Assembly: GCA_016934715.1 (NCBI GenBank)
Contig: JAFGSI010000028.1
Location: 186,001-250,000 of the forward strand
DNA: 64,000 nt
Reading direction: 5' to 3'
From: Anaerolineales bacterium
GTDB lineage: Bacteria; Chloroflexota; Anaerolineae; Anaerolineales; Villigracilaceae
Both the position numbers and the translations under genes were made by a program. Below the pieces are notes generated by a model, which was not told the origin of the DNA, did not search any database, and worked only from the letters and a program-made list of their open reading frames with translations. Shown piece after piece: positions 49,978 through 58,619 of this stretch (positions are counted from its first letter, which is position 1; each line of letters opens with the position of its first letter).

Positions 49978-51398
49978 TGACCCTGATCCACATCCTGGTC
50001 TTCGTCGGGATTGCTGCCTTTCTCGGTCTGGTGACCAGCGACCGTTGGCGGGTGCCGTTTCTGCTGGCTGTCAGTGCGCTGGCGGTCTATGTCTTGCAGC
50101 CGACTCTGCCGATCCGCTTCCTGGACTTCTGGCTACCGACCGCGACCCTGACCCTGGCGATCCTGGGCTGGGTCGTCACGTCCCCGCCCGGGCAGCGCTC
50201 CTGGCGGGAAAACGGACCGGCCGCGGCGATCCTGGGCGGCACTGTGCTGGCTCTTGGCCTGACCCGTTATTTGGGACTGTCTCTGCCACTGACCGCATCC
50301 CGGCCGCCGCAACTGGTCTCGGTCCTGGCCCTGCTGGCGAGCCTGTCCGGCGCACTGCTCCTGTTGGGGCGCACTTCGCGGTCGGGCAAGGGGCTGCTCG
50401 TTGCGGCGAGCTTTTTTGTCCTGGCGCTCTTCGTGGTTTTAAAGGTTCCTGCCCTGGCTGCCTGGGCCAGTGCAGGACTGCGCAGCCTGACCCGCCAGTC
50501 GACCGAACTCGCTTCGGCGCTCGACCTGCGCTGGCTGGGGTTCTCCTATATTGCCTTTCGACTTCTGCACACTTTCCGTGACCGCCAGTCCGGGCGCCTG
50601 CCGGCGGTCTCGCTGGGCGAGTACGTCGTCTATGTTGTCTTCTTCCCGGCATTGACCGCCGGTCCGATTGACCGCATCGAACGTTTTATCTCCGACCTGC
50701 GCCGCCCCTTGGCCCTGACCACCGACGATCGGGCCGAATCGGGAAAAAGACTGCTGGTCGGGTTGTTCAAGAAATTCGCGGTCGCCGATACACTGGCGCT
50801 GATCGCCCTGAACAATGTGAATGCCCTGCAGGTCCGTTCTGCTGGCTGGACCTGGATCCTGCTCTATGCCTATGCCTTCCAGATCTTCTACGACTTCAGC
50901 GGTTACACCGATATCGCCATAGGTATCGCCGGCCTGCTCGGGATCAGGCTGCCGGAGAACTTCAAGGCCCCCTACATGCGACCCAACCTGACCCAGTTCT
51001 GGAACAACTGGCACATGACCCTGACCCAGTGGTTTCGGGCTTACTTCTTCAATCCGGTCACGCGCGCGCTGCGCACCGGCCAGCACCCATTGCCCATCCC
51101 GGTGATCATCCTCTTCACACAGTTGATGACGATGGTGTTGATCGGCTTGTGGCACGGTGTGACCTGGAACTTCGTCCTGTGGGGGATATGGCACGGCCTG
51201 GGTCTCTTTGTTCACAATCGTTGGTCTGACCGGACGAAGGTCCGTTTTGCCGCCCTGCGACCGGGTTGGCAGCGCTGCCTCAACGTTGGCGGGACATTGC
51301 TCACCTTCCACTATGTCGCCCTGGGTTGGGTCTTCTTTGCCCTGTCAGATCCTGGGGCCTCTTGGCAGGTATTCCTGAAGTTGGTAGGGGTATCCTGA
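49977..51398 (+). CDS. MBOAT O-acyltransferase (DltB/PatA-like)
   Basis: A 473-residue MBOAT protein with about ten transmembrane helices. The catalytic His is H393 in GLWHGVTWNFVLWG, and H346 lies in FWNNWHMTLTQWFR, the second conserved block. PIDRIERF and YDFSGYTDIAIG are typical of the DltB/AlgI/PatA family. It would pass an acyl group from a cytosolic carrier to an extracellular acceptor, with the microprotein and SGNH proteins as partners. Stop overlaps the next start by 1 nt (TGATG). The transferred acyl group and acceptor are not evident. Confidence 0.93.
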   Translation: MTLIHILVFVGIAAFLGLVTSDRWRVPFLLAVSALAVYVLQPTLPIRFLDFWLPTATLTLAILGWVVTSPPGQRSWRENGPAAAILGGTVLALGLTRYLGLSLPLTASRPPQLVSVLALLASLSGALLLLGRTSRSGKGLLVAASFFVLALFVVLKVPALAAWASAGLRSLTRQSTELASALDLRWLGFSYIAFRLLHTFRDRQSGRLPAVSLGEYVVYVVFFPALTAGPIDRIERFISDLRRPLALTTDDRAESGKRLLVGLFKKFAVADTLALIALNNVNALQVRSAGWTWILLYAYAFQIFYDFSGYTDIAIGIAGLLGIRLPENFKAPYMRPNLTQFWNNWHMTLTQWFRAYFFNPVTRALRTGQHPLPIPVIILFTQLMTMVLIGLWHGVTWNFVLWGIWHGLGLFVHNRWSDRTKVRFAALRPGWQRCLNVGGTLLTFHYVALGWVFFALSDPGASWQVFLKLVGVS

Positions 51399-52519
51399 TG
51401 AAAACCGCGTCCCCTGTGCGCCCGCTGGCCGTCCTGGCCAAGGGCATGCTCTTTTTCCTGCTCGTGAATTTCTTCCTGGCTGTCGTCCCACACGACGGTC
51501 TGGGGCGGATTTCGCTCTACAACCGGGTCTTCCCTGGGCGGGAACGCCTCCCTTTTGGCGAAAACCCGGCCGCCTCCTACAACCTCAGCCTCTTTAACCT
51601 GGATGCCATGTTGGCGTCCCATGTCATCGCCGGCCCCCCGGGTTCTGGCGAAGAATTCCGCGTGATCTTGATCGGCGATTCGTCGGTTTGGGGGACCCTG
51701 CTGCAGCCCGAGGAAACCCTCGCCGGTCGGTTGAACGCCATCGGGCTGGCGGTCTGCGGGCAGCCGGCGAGGGTCTACAACCTGGGCTACCCGACCATTT
51801 CGCTGACCAAGGATCTGCTGGTGCTGGATGCGGCCTTAGCCCATGAGCCGGACCTGGTGATCTGGCTGGTCACCCTGGAGGCTTTCCCGGCCGACAAGCA
51901 GTTATCTTCACCGATCGTGGCCAATAACGCTGCCCGGTTGGATGACCTGGCCGCCCGTCTGGATCTGGACTTCGATTCCGCCGACCCGGCCCTCGTCCGC
52001 CCCGACCTGTGGGACCGGACTTTGATCGGTCAGCGGCGCAGCCTGGCGGACCTGTTTCGCCTGCAGATGTACGGTGCGATGTGGGCTGCCACGGGGATCG
52101 ACCAGATCTATCCGTCCGATTATCCCGCTCCGCAGATCGATTTCGATCCGGATGTTTCCTTCCATGGGATGCAGCCGCCAGATCTGGCTGAATCTGCCCT
52201 GGCGTTCGACACGCTGGAGGCCGGGCTGCGACTGGCCGGTGAGACGCCCGTCCTGCTGATCAACGAGCCAATGCTGGTCAGCAGCGGCGAGAACAGCGAC
52301 CTGCGCTATAATTTCTTCTACCCGCGCTGGGCTTATGATGCCTATCGCCAGATCATGTCCGCGCGGGCCGAGCGCAACGGTTGGGCCTATCTCGATCTGT
52401 GGGATCTGATCCTCGACCCAGCCTACTACACCAACAGCGCCATCCACCTGACACCGGACGGTGAGGCTATTCTGGCGAACCATCTGGCAGAGGTGATCAG
52501 GCAGCAAGGATGTCCATGA
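51398..52519 (+). CDS. SGNH-type hydrolase/transferase (DltD/AlgX-like)
   Basis: A 373-residue protein with an N-terminal membrane anchor (about residues 14-32) and an SGNH domain. Block I is ILIGDSSVWG with nucleophile S95; NLGYPTISLTKD contains the G of block II; the C-terminal block V reads SAIHLTPDGEAI with H350. A periplasmic or extracellular orientation is expected. In dlt and alginate acetylation systems such a protein takes the acyl group from the MBOAT side to the final acceptor. It is immediately followed by a second SGNH protein (ATGA overlap), with a Cys in place of Ser. Confidence 0.85.
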   Translation: MKTASPVRPLAVLAKGMLFFLLVNFFLAVVPHDGLGRISLYNRVFPGRERLPFGENPAASYNLSLFNLDAMLASHVIAGPPGSGEEFRVILIGDSSVWGTLLQPEETLAGRLNAIGLAVCGQPARVYNLGYPTISLTKDLLVLDAALAHEPDLVIWLVTLEAFPADKQLSSPIVANNAARLDDLAARLDLDFDSADPALVRPDLWDRTLIGQRRSLADLFRLQMYGAMWAATGIDQIYPSDYPAPQIDFDPDVSFHGMQPPDLAESALAFDTLEAGLRLAGETPVLLINEPMLVSSGENSDLRYNFFYPRWAYDAYRQIMSARAERNGWAYLDLWDLILDPAYYTNSAIHLTPDGEAILANHLAEVIRQQGCP

Positions 52520-53475
52520 CGAGACGAACTCTCTTTATTTTCCTCTCATCATTTGCATTTACGTTTGCAGCCTGCGCTGGGGGAAAACCGCCTGTCCTTT
52601 TGGTCACCTCAACCGATGTCCCGGCAACGGCGCTGGCGACTGCCGTGTTGGACCTGACTGCCACTCCTGCCGCGGGCGTCCCTCCGACCTTGACCGAAGG
52701 CTCCAGTCCGGCGACGCCGACGGCCACCCTGGCTCTCGATGCCTGGATGGGCATGCCGGTCGTTCCGGAGAATGTAAGCGCCCGGGTGCAGGAAATATAC
52801 CTGCGGGGGCAGGGGCTTGGCAATAACCCGGCCGCTTTCTCGAAGATCGGAGACTGCGATGCGACCACAACCTGGTTCCTGGGCGAGTTTGAGGGCGAGA
52901 ATTATTCTCTCGGTGAGTACCAGTACCTGCAAGGGGTGATCGCTTATTTCCGGGGTTCGTATTCCCGCGAGAGCATCGCTGTCCAGCGCGGCTTCACAGC
53001 CGCATCTGTGCTGACCCCTTTGTGGGCCGACCCTGAACAATGCCAGACCGGCGAGACCCCGTTGGGGTGCGAAGTGCGCCTGCATCGTCCGGCGTACGCC
53101 CTCATCCTGCTGGGAACCAATGATGTCAACCGTCCGGAGGTCTTCGAGCGAAATATGCGCCAGGTGCTTGATACGCTGATCGACGAAGGCGTTGTGCCGA
53201 TCCTGGCGACCAAGGCCGACAACCTCGAAGGCGACCATTCAATTAATGTTACAATTGCACGCTTGGCATACGAGTACCAACTCCCGTTGTGGAATTTCTG
53301 GCTGGCTGTTCAGCCGCTGCCGAACCACGGCCTGCAGGACGACGGAGCCCATCTGACCTTTGCTGGAAATCATTTTGAGGATCCGGTGCGCATGCGGGCG
53401 GCATGGCCCTGGCGCAACCTGACTGCCCTGCAGGTGCTCGACAAGATCTGGCGGGAGACTCAGCCCACCCCATAA
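52516..53475 (+). CDS. SGNH-like lipoprotein with GDC in place of GDS
   Basis: A 319-residue lipoprotein. Lipobox FAAC near residue 20 and a long Thr/Ala/Pro linker. The SGNH-like domain has KIGDCDATTTW, where C114 takes the place of the usual GDS serine; ILLGTNDVNR (block III) and DDGAHLTFAGNHF (block V Asp-x-x-His) remain. So it has the triad His and Asp but a Cys nucleophile position, an unusual SGNH variant that may be a thiol acyl-enzyme or a binding protein. It overlaps the upstream gene stop (ATGA) and lies 17 nt before the acyl carrier protein gene. The first ATG at 52510 is too close to the RBS, so I start at 52516. Confidence 0.8.
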   Translation: MTRRTLFIFLSSFAFTFAACAGGKPPVLLVTSTDVPATALATAVLDLTATPAAGVPPTLTEGSSPATPTATLALDAWMGMPVVPENVSARVQEIYLRGQGLGNNPAAFSKIGDCDATTTWFLGEFEGENYSLGEYQYLQGVIAYFRGSYSRESIAVQRGFTAASVLTPLWADPEQCQTGETPLGCEVRLHRPAYALILLGTNDVNRPEVFERNMRQVLDTLIDEGVVPILATKADNLEGDHSINVTIARLAYEYQLPLWNFWLAVQPLPNHGLQDDGAHLTFAGNHFEDPVRMRAAWPWRNLTALQVLDKIWRETQPTP

Positions 53476-53492
53476 CCTCGTAGGAGAGCCTT

Positions 53493-53738
53493 ATGTCTGA
53501 TGAGATCATCGTCCCTCTGGGTAAATATATTGCTGCCGAAATCCTGAAGCAAAGCGACCGTGTTTTAAATGTCGATGAACCTCTGATCTCGAGCGGTCTG
53601 ATCGACTCGTTCCACTTAATGGACCTGGCCCTGTTCGTCGAGGACACCTTCGGCGTCCCCATCGACGATGCCGAACTGAATGCTCAGACCTTCGATTCTC
53701 TGGCCCAGCTGGCAACCCTCATCGAGTCCCGCAGATAA
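53493..53738 (+). CDS. Acyl carrier protein (DltC-like role)
   Basis: An 81-residue acidic four-helix carrier. The phosphopantetheine attachment serine is S39 in GLIDSFHLMDLA (the D-S-x motif). It follows GTAGGAGAG and overlaps no neighbour; the ligase gene starts 1 nt after the stop. In the operon it should receive the acyl group from the adjoining AMP-forming ligase and pass it to the MBOAT, like DltC. It differs from the housekeeping AcpP. Confidence 0.92.
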   Translation: MSDEIIVPLGKYIAAEILKQSDRVLNVDEPLISSGLIDSFHLMDLALFVEDTFGVPIDDAELNAQTFDSLAQLATLIESRR

Positions 53739-53739
53739 G

Positions 53740-55434
53740 ATGCCAACCTTTTCCGAACTGCTCTGGGATCATTTCAAACAAACCCCCGATAAAGACGCTG
53801 TCGTTCTGCTTCATTCCGGGCTGCCCGATCAGCCGGTGACCTATCGACAACTCATCCACGGCGCGGCGGGTTATGTGGACACCTATATTGCCAACGGCGT
53901 CCTGCCCGGGGACGTGATGATCCTGATCCTGCAGCACGGGCATGATCTGCTGTATGCCTATTTCGGGGCGATTCTGCACGGAGCCATTCCGTCGATCATG
54001 CCCTTCCTGACCGAGAAGCTGCTGCCTGAGCGCTACCGGGCCGACCTGGCCGCGCTGGTCGCGGTCACCCGGCCAACAGCCATTGTCACCTACCCGGACT
54101 TCGAGCCAGAGGTCCGGGCGGCGCTCAAACCAGGTGAAGACTCGGTCAGGGCGGTCATCGTCTCCGACCGGGCCCAGGGCCCACGCGAGCCGGATTTCGG
54201 TTCTTTTGGCGGCCTGCACCGCCTGCCGGACGACATAGTCCTGCTCCAGCATTCCTCCGGGACTACCGGTCTGCAGAAGGGAGTTGCCCTCTCGCACCAG
54301 GCGGTGATCAACCAGCTGGAGAGTTACGGCCGTACCATCCATCTGAGCGACGGGGACGTATTCGTCTCCTGGCTGCCGCTTTATCACGACATGGGTTTAA
54401 TCGCCTGCTGGCTGATGCCGATCCTGCTCGGTAATCTGCTGGTATTGATGTCGCCCTTCGACTGGATTCGGGCCCCGTACCGGCTGATGCAGGCCGTCTC
54501 GCAGTACCGCGGCACCCTTTCCTGGCTGCCCAACTTCGCCTATAACTTCTGCGCCCAGAAGATCCGCGACCGCCACCTGGAGGGTGTAGACCTCTCGTCG
54601 TGGCGGGCGATCTCGAACTGTTCCGAGCCGATGCGCTGGGACTCGCACCGGATCTTCTATGAGCGCTTTAAGGATTACGGCTTGAGGTACGCTGCCCTGA
54701 CGACCTGTTATGCGATGGCCGAGAACGTCTTCGCCGTTACCCAGGGTGGGATCGACACCCCCGTGACCTACGAGGATGTTGACCGCGACAGCCTGCAAAT
54801 CGACAGGATTGCCCGGCCGGCCATGGAAGGCAGGGCCGTGGTGCGCATGCTCGGGGCCGGCAAGGCGATCGAGAATACCACGGTGCGGATCGTTGATGGG
54901 CGGGGCGCCTCGCTTCCGGATCGGAATGTCGGCGAAGTGGCTCTGCAGAGCAACTGCATGCTGACGGGTTACTACCATCGACCCGACGAGACCGAGAAGG
55001 CCTTCACCGACGGCTGGTACCTGACTGGCGATTTCGGTTACCTGGTCGACGGCGAACTTCATATTACCGGCCGCAAAAAAGACCTGATCATCGTCGGCGG
55101 GAAAAACATCTATCCCCAGGATATCGAACTGCTGGCCTACGAGGTCCCGGGTGTTCATGCCGGCCGAGCCTCCGCTTTCGGGGTCTTCAACGACGAAACC
55201 GGCACCGAAGATGTGGTCCTGGTTGCCGAGGTCGAGGCGGACGACCCGGCCGACAGGAACAAGATCGCCGATGCTGTCCGTGTCACGGTGACACGCGGCT
55301 CAGCGGTGGCGCTACGTTACGTCCACCTCGTTGGACCGCACTGGCTGGTGAAGACCTCCAGCGGCAAAACGGCCCGCTCCGCGAATCGGGAAAAATTCTT
55401 GAAGGAAATGCAGGAAAAGGGGCAATTATTCTGA
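53740..55434 (+). CDS. Acyl-AMP ligase (FAAL-like)
   Basis: A 564-residue adenylate-forming enzyme. The P-loop is LLQHSSGTTGLQKGVALSH; the motif SWLPLYHDMGLIA (A4-like) and the block LTTCYAMAENVFAVT resemble fatty-acyl-AMP ligases more than the D-alanine ligase DltA. Late motifs WYLTGDFGYLVDGELHITGRKKD and the catalytic Lys in KTSSGKTARS are present. It would load an acyl group (fatty or hydroxy acid, or amino acid) onto the upstream carrier protein. Start 53740 has no good RBS but is tightly coupled to the ACP stop. Confidence 0.9.
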   Translation: MPTFSELLWDHFKQTPDKDAVVLLHSGLPDQPVTYRQLIHGAAGYVDTYIANGVLPGDVMILILQHGHDLLYAYFGAILHGAIPSIMPFLTEKLLPERYRADLAALVAVTRPTAIVTYPDFEPEVRAALKPGEDSVRAVIVSDRAQGPREPDFGSFGGLHRLPDDIVLLQHSSGTTGLQKGVALSHQAVINQLESYGRTIHLSDGDVFVSWLPLYHDMGLIACWLMPILLGNLLVLMSPFDWIRAPYRLMQAVSQYRGTLSWLPNFAYNFCAQKIRDRHLEGVDLSSWRAISNCSEPMRWDSHRIFYERFKDYGLRYAALTTCYAMAENVFAVTQGGIDTPVTYEDVDRDSLQIDRIARPAMEGRAVVRMLGAGKAIENTTVRIVDGRGASLPDRNVGEVALQSNCMLTGYYHRPDETEKAFTDGWYLTGDFGYLVDGELHITGRKKDLIIVGGKNIYPQDIELLAYEVPGVHAGRASAFGVFNDETGTEDVVLVAEVEADDPADRNKIADAVRVTVTRGSAVALRYVHLVGPHWLVKTSSGKTARSANREKFLKEMQEKGQLF

Positions 55435-55482
55435 TCCCCGGGCAGGCCTTTTCCTGCCGCCCTGCTGTCTTCCTTCTTCAAT

Positions 55483-55511
55483 GAAAACTGCCCTCGTATT
55501 CGGAGGGCAGT
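55483..55511 (-). terminator. Terminator of the S1-domain gene at 55532
   Basis: ACTGCCCTC (55487-55495) pairs with GAGGGCAGT (55503-55511), followed on the minus strand by TTTTCATT. The plus-strand GGCAGG...CCTGCC near 55441-55457 may end the acylation operon. Confidence 0.75.
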
Positions 55512-55531
55512 CATGGATCGGTGGGGGTGGA

Positions 55532-56305
55532 TCAATCGTCGGTGATCCGATTCTTGAGCGTACGATCGAAGATCTCTTCGCGCTCTTCTGACACCGCGAC
55601 CTTGGTCTTTTTGGCCTTTATCAGAGCGCCGTTCTTCTTGTCGGATTTGGCCAGGGCTTCACGCCAGGCAATCTCGAAGGCGGTCAGCTCGGGTTCCTTG
55701 GGGCCTTCGTCCTCAATGATATGCTGGTCCGTTTTATTGCCTTTGCGACCTTTGCCGCGCCGGCCCTCGCCACGATTGACTTCAGCCAGGCTCTCTTCCG
55801 GCTTGGGCTGGGCGGCCTTGATGCTCAGGCGGATCTGCTTTTTGCGGCGGTTGACTTCCAGGATCATGGCTTCGACTTCGTCGCCCTCCTTGAGGACCTC
55901 GGACGGGCTCTTGACGTAACCATGGGCGATCTCGCTGACGTGGACCAGACCAGGGCGCTCGGCACCAATGTCCACGAAGGCGCCGTAGGACTCGAGACGA
56001 GCGACCTTGCCCTTCACGACCATTTCGGGTTTGAGCTCGTTCCATTCCATGCCCATCGGTTCGATCATCGTCAGTTCGACACGATCATCGCGCACCCGCC
56101 GTACCCACACATTGACATCCTGACCGGGCTGGACGACATCCTCGACGCGGTTGACCGGGTCTTTCTGCAGCTGTGAGATGTGGATCACGCCGGGGACGGC
56201 TTGTCCGATATCTACGATGGCCCCCGCGATGGTGGTTTTAATGACTTTTCCTGTCAGGCGATCCTTGGGTTGCAGCGCGCCCTCAGGCGCGGTCAAATTG
56301 TCCAT
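55532..56305 (-). CDS. Double S1-domain RNA-binding protein
   Basis: A 257-residue protein with two S1 domains: about 13-80 (LTGKVIKTTIAGAIVDIGQA) and 95-165 (KGKVARLESYGAFVDIGAER then PGLVHVSEIAHG), then a highly charged Lys/Glu/Arg-rich tail. It could be a second S1 or a translation/stress-related RNA-binding factor; another S1 protein is at 27602. Promoter at 56345-56373 is strong. Confidence 0.82.
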   Translation of the reverse strand: MDNLTAPEGALQPKDRLTGKVIKTTIAGAIVDIGQAVPGVIHISQLQKDPVNRVEDVVQPGQDVNVWVRRVRDDRVELTMIEPMGMEWNELKPEMVVKGKVARLESYGAFVDIGAERPGLVHVSEIAHGYVKSPSEVLKEGDEVEAMILEVNRRKKQIRLSIKAAQPKPEESLAEVNRGEGRRGKGRKGNKTDQHIIEDEGPKEPELTAFEIAWREALAKSDKKNGALIKAKKTKVAVSEEREEIFDRTLKNRITDD

Positions 56306-56344
56306 AATGCTTACTCCAGTGTTCTAGACTATAGCCGAAGGCGG

Positions 56345-56373
56345 ATTATACCTCACATGACAGGAAACTGCAA
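56345..56373 (-). promoter_or_regulatory. Promoter of the 55532 S1 gene
   Basis: On the minus strand TTGCAG (56373-56368), 17 nt, TATAAT (56350-56345). Confidence 0.8.
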
Positions 56374-56585
56374 TTCGGATTTGTGAACTCCTTCCCGATT
56401 TTTCCTGATGAATGTCCTCCTTCATCCTGCAAAAGGAAGGACCAAGGCGGATAGCCCCTCCGGACAGATTGGATGTCCTGCGGGGCGGTTGCCGTGAAAT
56501 GGGGATTTCTGCTTCCCTGCTTGGCCTTGTTCGTCAGCGACCGAACGGGTTATTCTTGCGCGGATGGTTGTCTCCCGAATCAAGA
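56374..56585. other. Intergenic region with no recognised gene
   Basis: Between the S1 gene promoter and the degV terminator at 56586-56609. Nothing in this 212-nt stretch supports a gene: the small open frame near 56412 lacks a Shine-Dalgarno and known motif. Confidence 0.5.
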
Positions 56586-56609
56586 AGCTCCAACCTTCTG
56601 GTTGGAGCT
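56586..56609. terminator. Terminator hairpin downstream of degV at 56626
   Basis: AGCTCCAACC (56586-56595) pairs with GGTTGGAGCT (56600-56609) around TTCT. Short T-runs lie on both sides. Confidence 0.75.
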
Positions 56610-56625
56610 ATTTTGGTGCGTGTGA

Positions 56626-57480
56626 TCACATCCCGGCCATGTAGGCCAGACCGACCGTTCCGGGACCGGTGTGGGTGCCGATGACCGGGCTGACGCTGGA
56701 GAAGACCGTTTCGACCGGGTTCAACTGCGCGGTTGCCTTCGCAAGCAATGCTCTGGCCTCGTCTTCCGCGTTGGCGTGAAGCGTGGCCAGCCGGACCGGG
56801 GTCCGGCCCCCGGTCTGCTCGACGACGATCTCGAGGACGCGATCCAGGACCTTGCTCTTGGTGCGGACCTTGTCGACCGATTCGACCTTGCCCTCCTGCA
56901 GGGAGAGGACCGGCTTGATGTTGAGGGCCGACCCCAGCAGAGCCTGAGCTCCACCGATGCGCCCGCCGCGATGCAGGAATTCAAGCGTGTCAACAGCGAA
57001 GTAGACCCCGATGTGGTCTCGTGCAGCTTCGGCCAGCTTGACGCATGCGGCCAGGTTCTCACCGGCTTCGGCGGCCCGGGCAACGGTCAGGGCCTGGAAG
57101 CCCATTGCCATGGCTGTATTGAGCGAGTCGACGATAGCGACCTTGTCGGCGCCCTTCATCATCATGTCCCGGCCCTGCATGGCCGATTGAACCGTGCCGG
57201 ACAATTTCGATGAGATGAAGATCCCCAATACATCAAAGCCTTTTTCAACCAGTCCCTCGAATGCGGTTTGCATCGCCGGGATGGTGGCCTGCGAGGTGGT
57301 CGGCATGACCTTGGCACTGGACAAGCGGGTGTAGAAATCACTGGGCTGGATGGTGACACCGTCTTCGAAGGCTTCATTGCCCCATAGTAAGATCAATGGC
57401 ACGATGGTGAGATTGTGTTTCTTGACCAGATCATCGGGAATGTAAGCAGTACTATCGGTAACAATTGCAACTTTCGACAT
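56626..57480 (-). CDS. DegV family protein
   Basis: A 284-residue DegV/FakB-type lipid-binding protein. It has KVAIVTDSTAYIPDDLVKKH, MPTTSQATIPAMQ (TSQ loop), GIFISSKLSGTVQSAM, VDTLEFLHRGGRIGGAQALL and SPVIGTHTGPGTVGLAY, standard blocks. It is most similar in wording to the next gene (57658) and is probably a tandem duplicate. Strong TGGAGGAAAC RBS before the ATG. Fatty acid binding is known for the family. Confidence 0.92.
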   Translation of the reverse strand: MSKVAIVTDSTAYIPDDLVKKHNLTIVPLILLWGNEAFEDGVTIQPSDFYTRLSSAKVMPTTSQATIPAMQTAFEGLVEKGFDVLGIFISSKLSGTVQSAMQGRDMMMKGADKVAIVDSLNTAMAMGFQALTVARAAEAGENLAACVKLAEAARDHIGVYFAVDTLEFLHRGGRIGGAQALLGSALNIKPVLSLQEGKVESVDKVRTKSKVLDRVLEIVVEQTGGRTPVRLATLHANAEDEARALLAKATAQLNPVETVFSSVSPVIGTHTGPGTVGLAYMAGM

Positions 57481-57589
57481 GTTTCCTCCAGGCGAACGGT
57501 TGGGTTGATTCAGAGACTATAACCCCAAGTTGTCGGGATAGGTTGCGGTGGATCATCCCCGTGAAGGTTCGGTCCTGGCGAAATCGTGG

Positions 57590-57621
57590 CCGCGACCGGG
57601 CTTGTCGGGTAAGGCAAGGCG
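57590..57621 (-). repeat. Inverted repeat between tandem degV genes
   Basis: CCGCGACCGG (57590-57599) and CCGGTCGCGG (57612-57621), 10-bp stem, 12-nt loop, in the gap between the two minus-strand degV genes. No U-run; it may separate the two genes or stabilise RNA. Confidence 0.5.
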
Positions 57622-57657
57622 CCGGTCGCGGCAGGAACTTGGCTGGGCTGGCCCGGA

Positions 57658-58515
57658 TTATTCGATCCCGGCCATGTAGTTGAGCGCCACGCATCCCGGA
57701 CCGGCGTGGGTGCCGATGACCGGGCTGAGGGGGACACACAGCGCCTCGACCGGCTGGAAGCGTTCGCGGGCCGATTCGAGCACTTCCTGGGCCTCGGCCT
57801 CCGCGTTGGCGTGAGCCGTGGCGATCCGGACCGGGGTCCGGCCGGCGATGCGCTCGGCGCTCAAGTCGAGGACGCGAGCCAGGGACTTGCTCCGGGTGCG
57901 CACCTTTTCGACCGGCTCGATCCGGCCGTCGACCATCTCCAGAACCGGCTTGATGTTGAGGGCGGTCCCGAGCAGGGCCTGGGCCCCGCCAATCCGTCCG
58001 CCCCGGTGCAAGAACTCGAGCGTATCGACCACAAAGAGCACGCCGCTGTTGTCGCGGGCGTGCTCGGCCAGTTTACGAACTTCCACCAGGCTCTCGCCGG
58101 CCTGCGCTGCGCGTGCCGCCGTCAGCACCGGCCAGCCCATTGCCATGGTGGTGGTCAGCGAATCGACGATGGCAATCTTTTCAGCCGCCTCAAGCATTTC
58201 TTCGCGGGCCTGCAACGCCGACAGGTACGAACCGGAGAGCTTGGAGGAGAGGAATATTGCCAGCACCTCGTAGCCCTGATCAATCAGGGTTTTGAACGCA
58301 TCCTGGATCTGGAGGACGGTCAACTGGGAGGTGGTCGGCATGGCCTTGGCGCTTGAAAGGCGGATGTAGAAATCCTGCGGTGTGATGTCCACGCCGTCGC
58401 GCAGGATCTCCTCTCCCCAGACGACGGCCAGCGGGATGACGGTGATGTTGCATTTCTTGATGAGACCATCGGGTAGATAGGCGGTGCTGTCGGTAACAAT
58501 CGCTACTTTGGACAT
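57658..58515 (-). CDS. DegV family protein (paralogue)
   Basis: A 285-residue DegV protein highly similar to the one at 56626: KVAIVTDSTAYLPDGLIKKC, AMPTTSQLTVLQ, FLSSKLSGSYLSAL, VDTLEFLHRGGRIGGAQALL, SPVIGTHAGPGCVALNY. ATG 58515 follows CAGGAGGAATT. The frame open upstream to 58707 crosses the divergent promoter pair and is rejected. Two close copies and one distant copy in a 64-kb window suggest recent expansion; ligand preferences may differ. Confidence 0.92.
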   Translation of the reverse strand: MSKVAIVTDSTAYLPDGLIKKCNITVIPLAVVWGEEILRDGVDITPQDFYIRLSSAKAMPTTSQLTVLQIQDAFKTLIDQGYEVLAIFLSSKLSGSYLSALQAREEMLEAAEKIAIVDSLTTTMAMGWPVLTAARAAQAGESLVEVRKLAEHARDNSGVLFVVDTLEFLHRGGRIGGAQALLGTALNIKPVLEMVDGRIEPVEKVRTRSKSLARVLDLSAERIAGRTPVRIATAHANAEAEAQEVLESARERFQPVEALCVPLSPVIGTHAGPGCVALNYMAGIE

Positions 58516-58542
58516 AATTCCTCCTGACTTTAGGGTGGTTTG

Positions 58543-58571
58543 ATTGTACTCAGAATGCCGCCAGAGGACAA
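58543..58571 (-). promoter_or_regulatory. Promoter of the tandem degV genes
   Basis: On the minus strand TTGTCC (58571-58566), 17 nt, TACAAT (58548-58543), about 28 nt from the degV ATG at 58515. Confidence 0.75.
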
Positions 58572-58590
58572 TACAGATTTGCCAATTTCC

Positions 58591-58619
58591 TTGACCTGTC
58601 ACCCGATATGGGCTAAAAT
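58591..58619 (+). promoter_or_regulatory. Promoter of the ffh-rpsP-khpA-rimM operon
   Basis: TTGACC (58591-58596), 17 nt, TAAAAT (58614-58619), divergent from the degV promoter. Confidence 0.78.
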
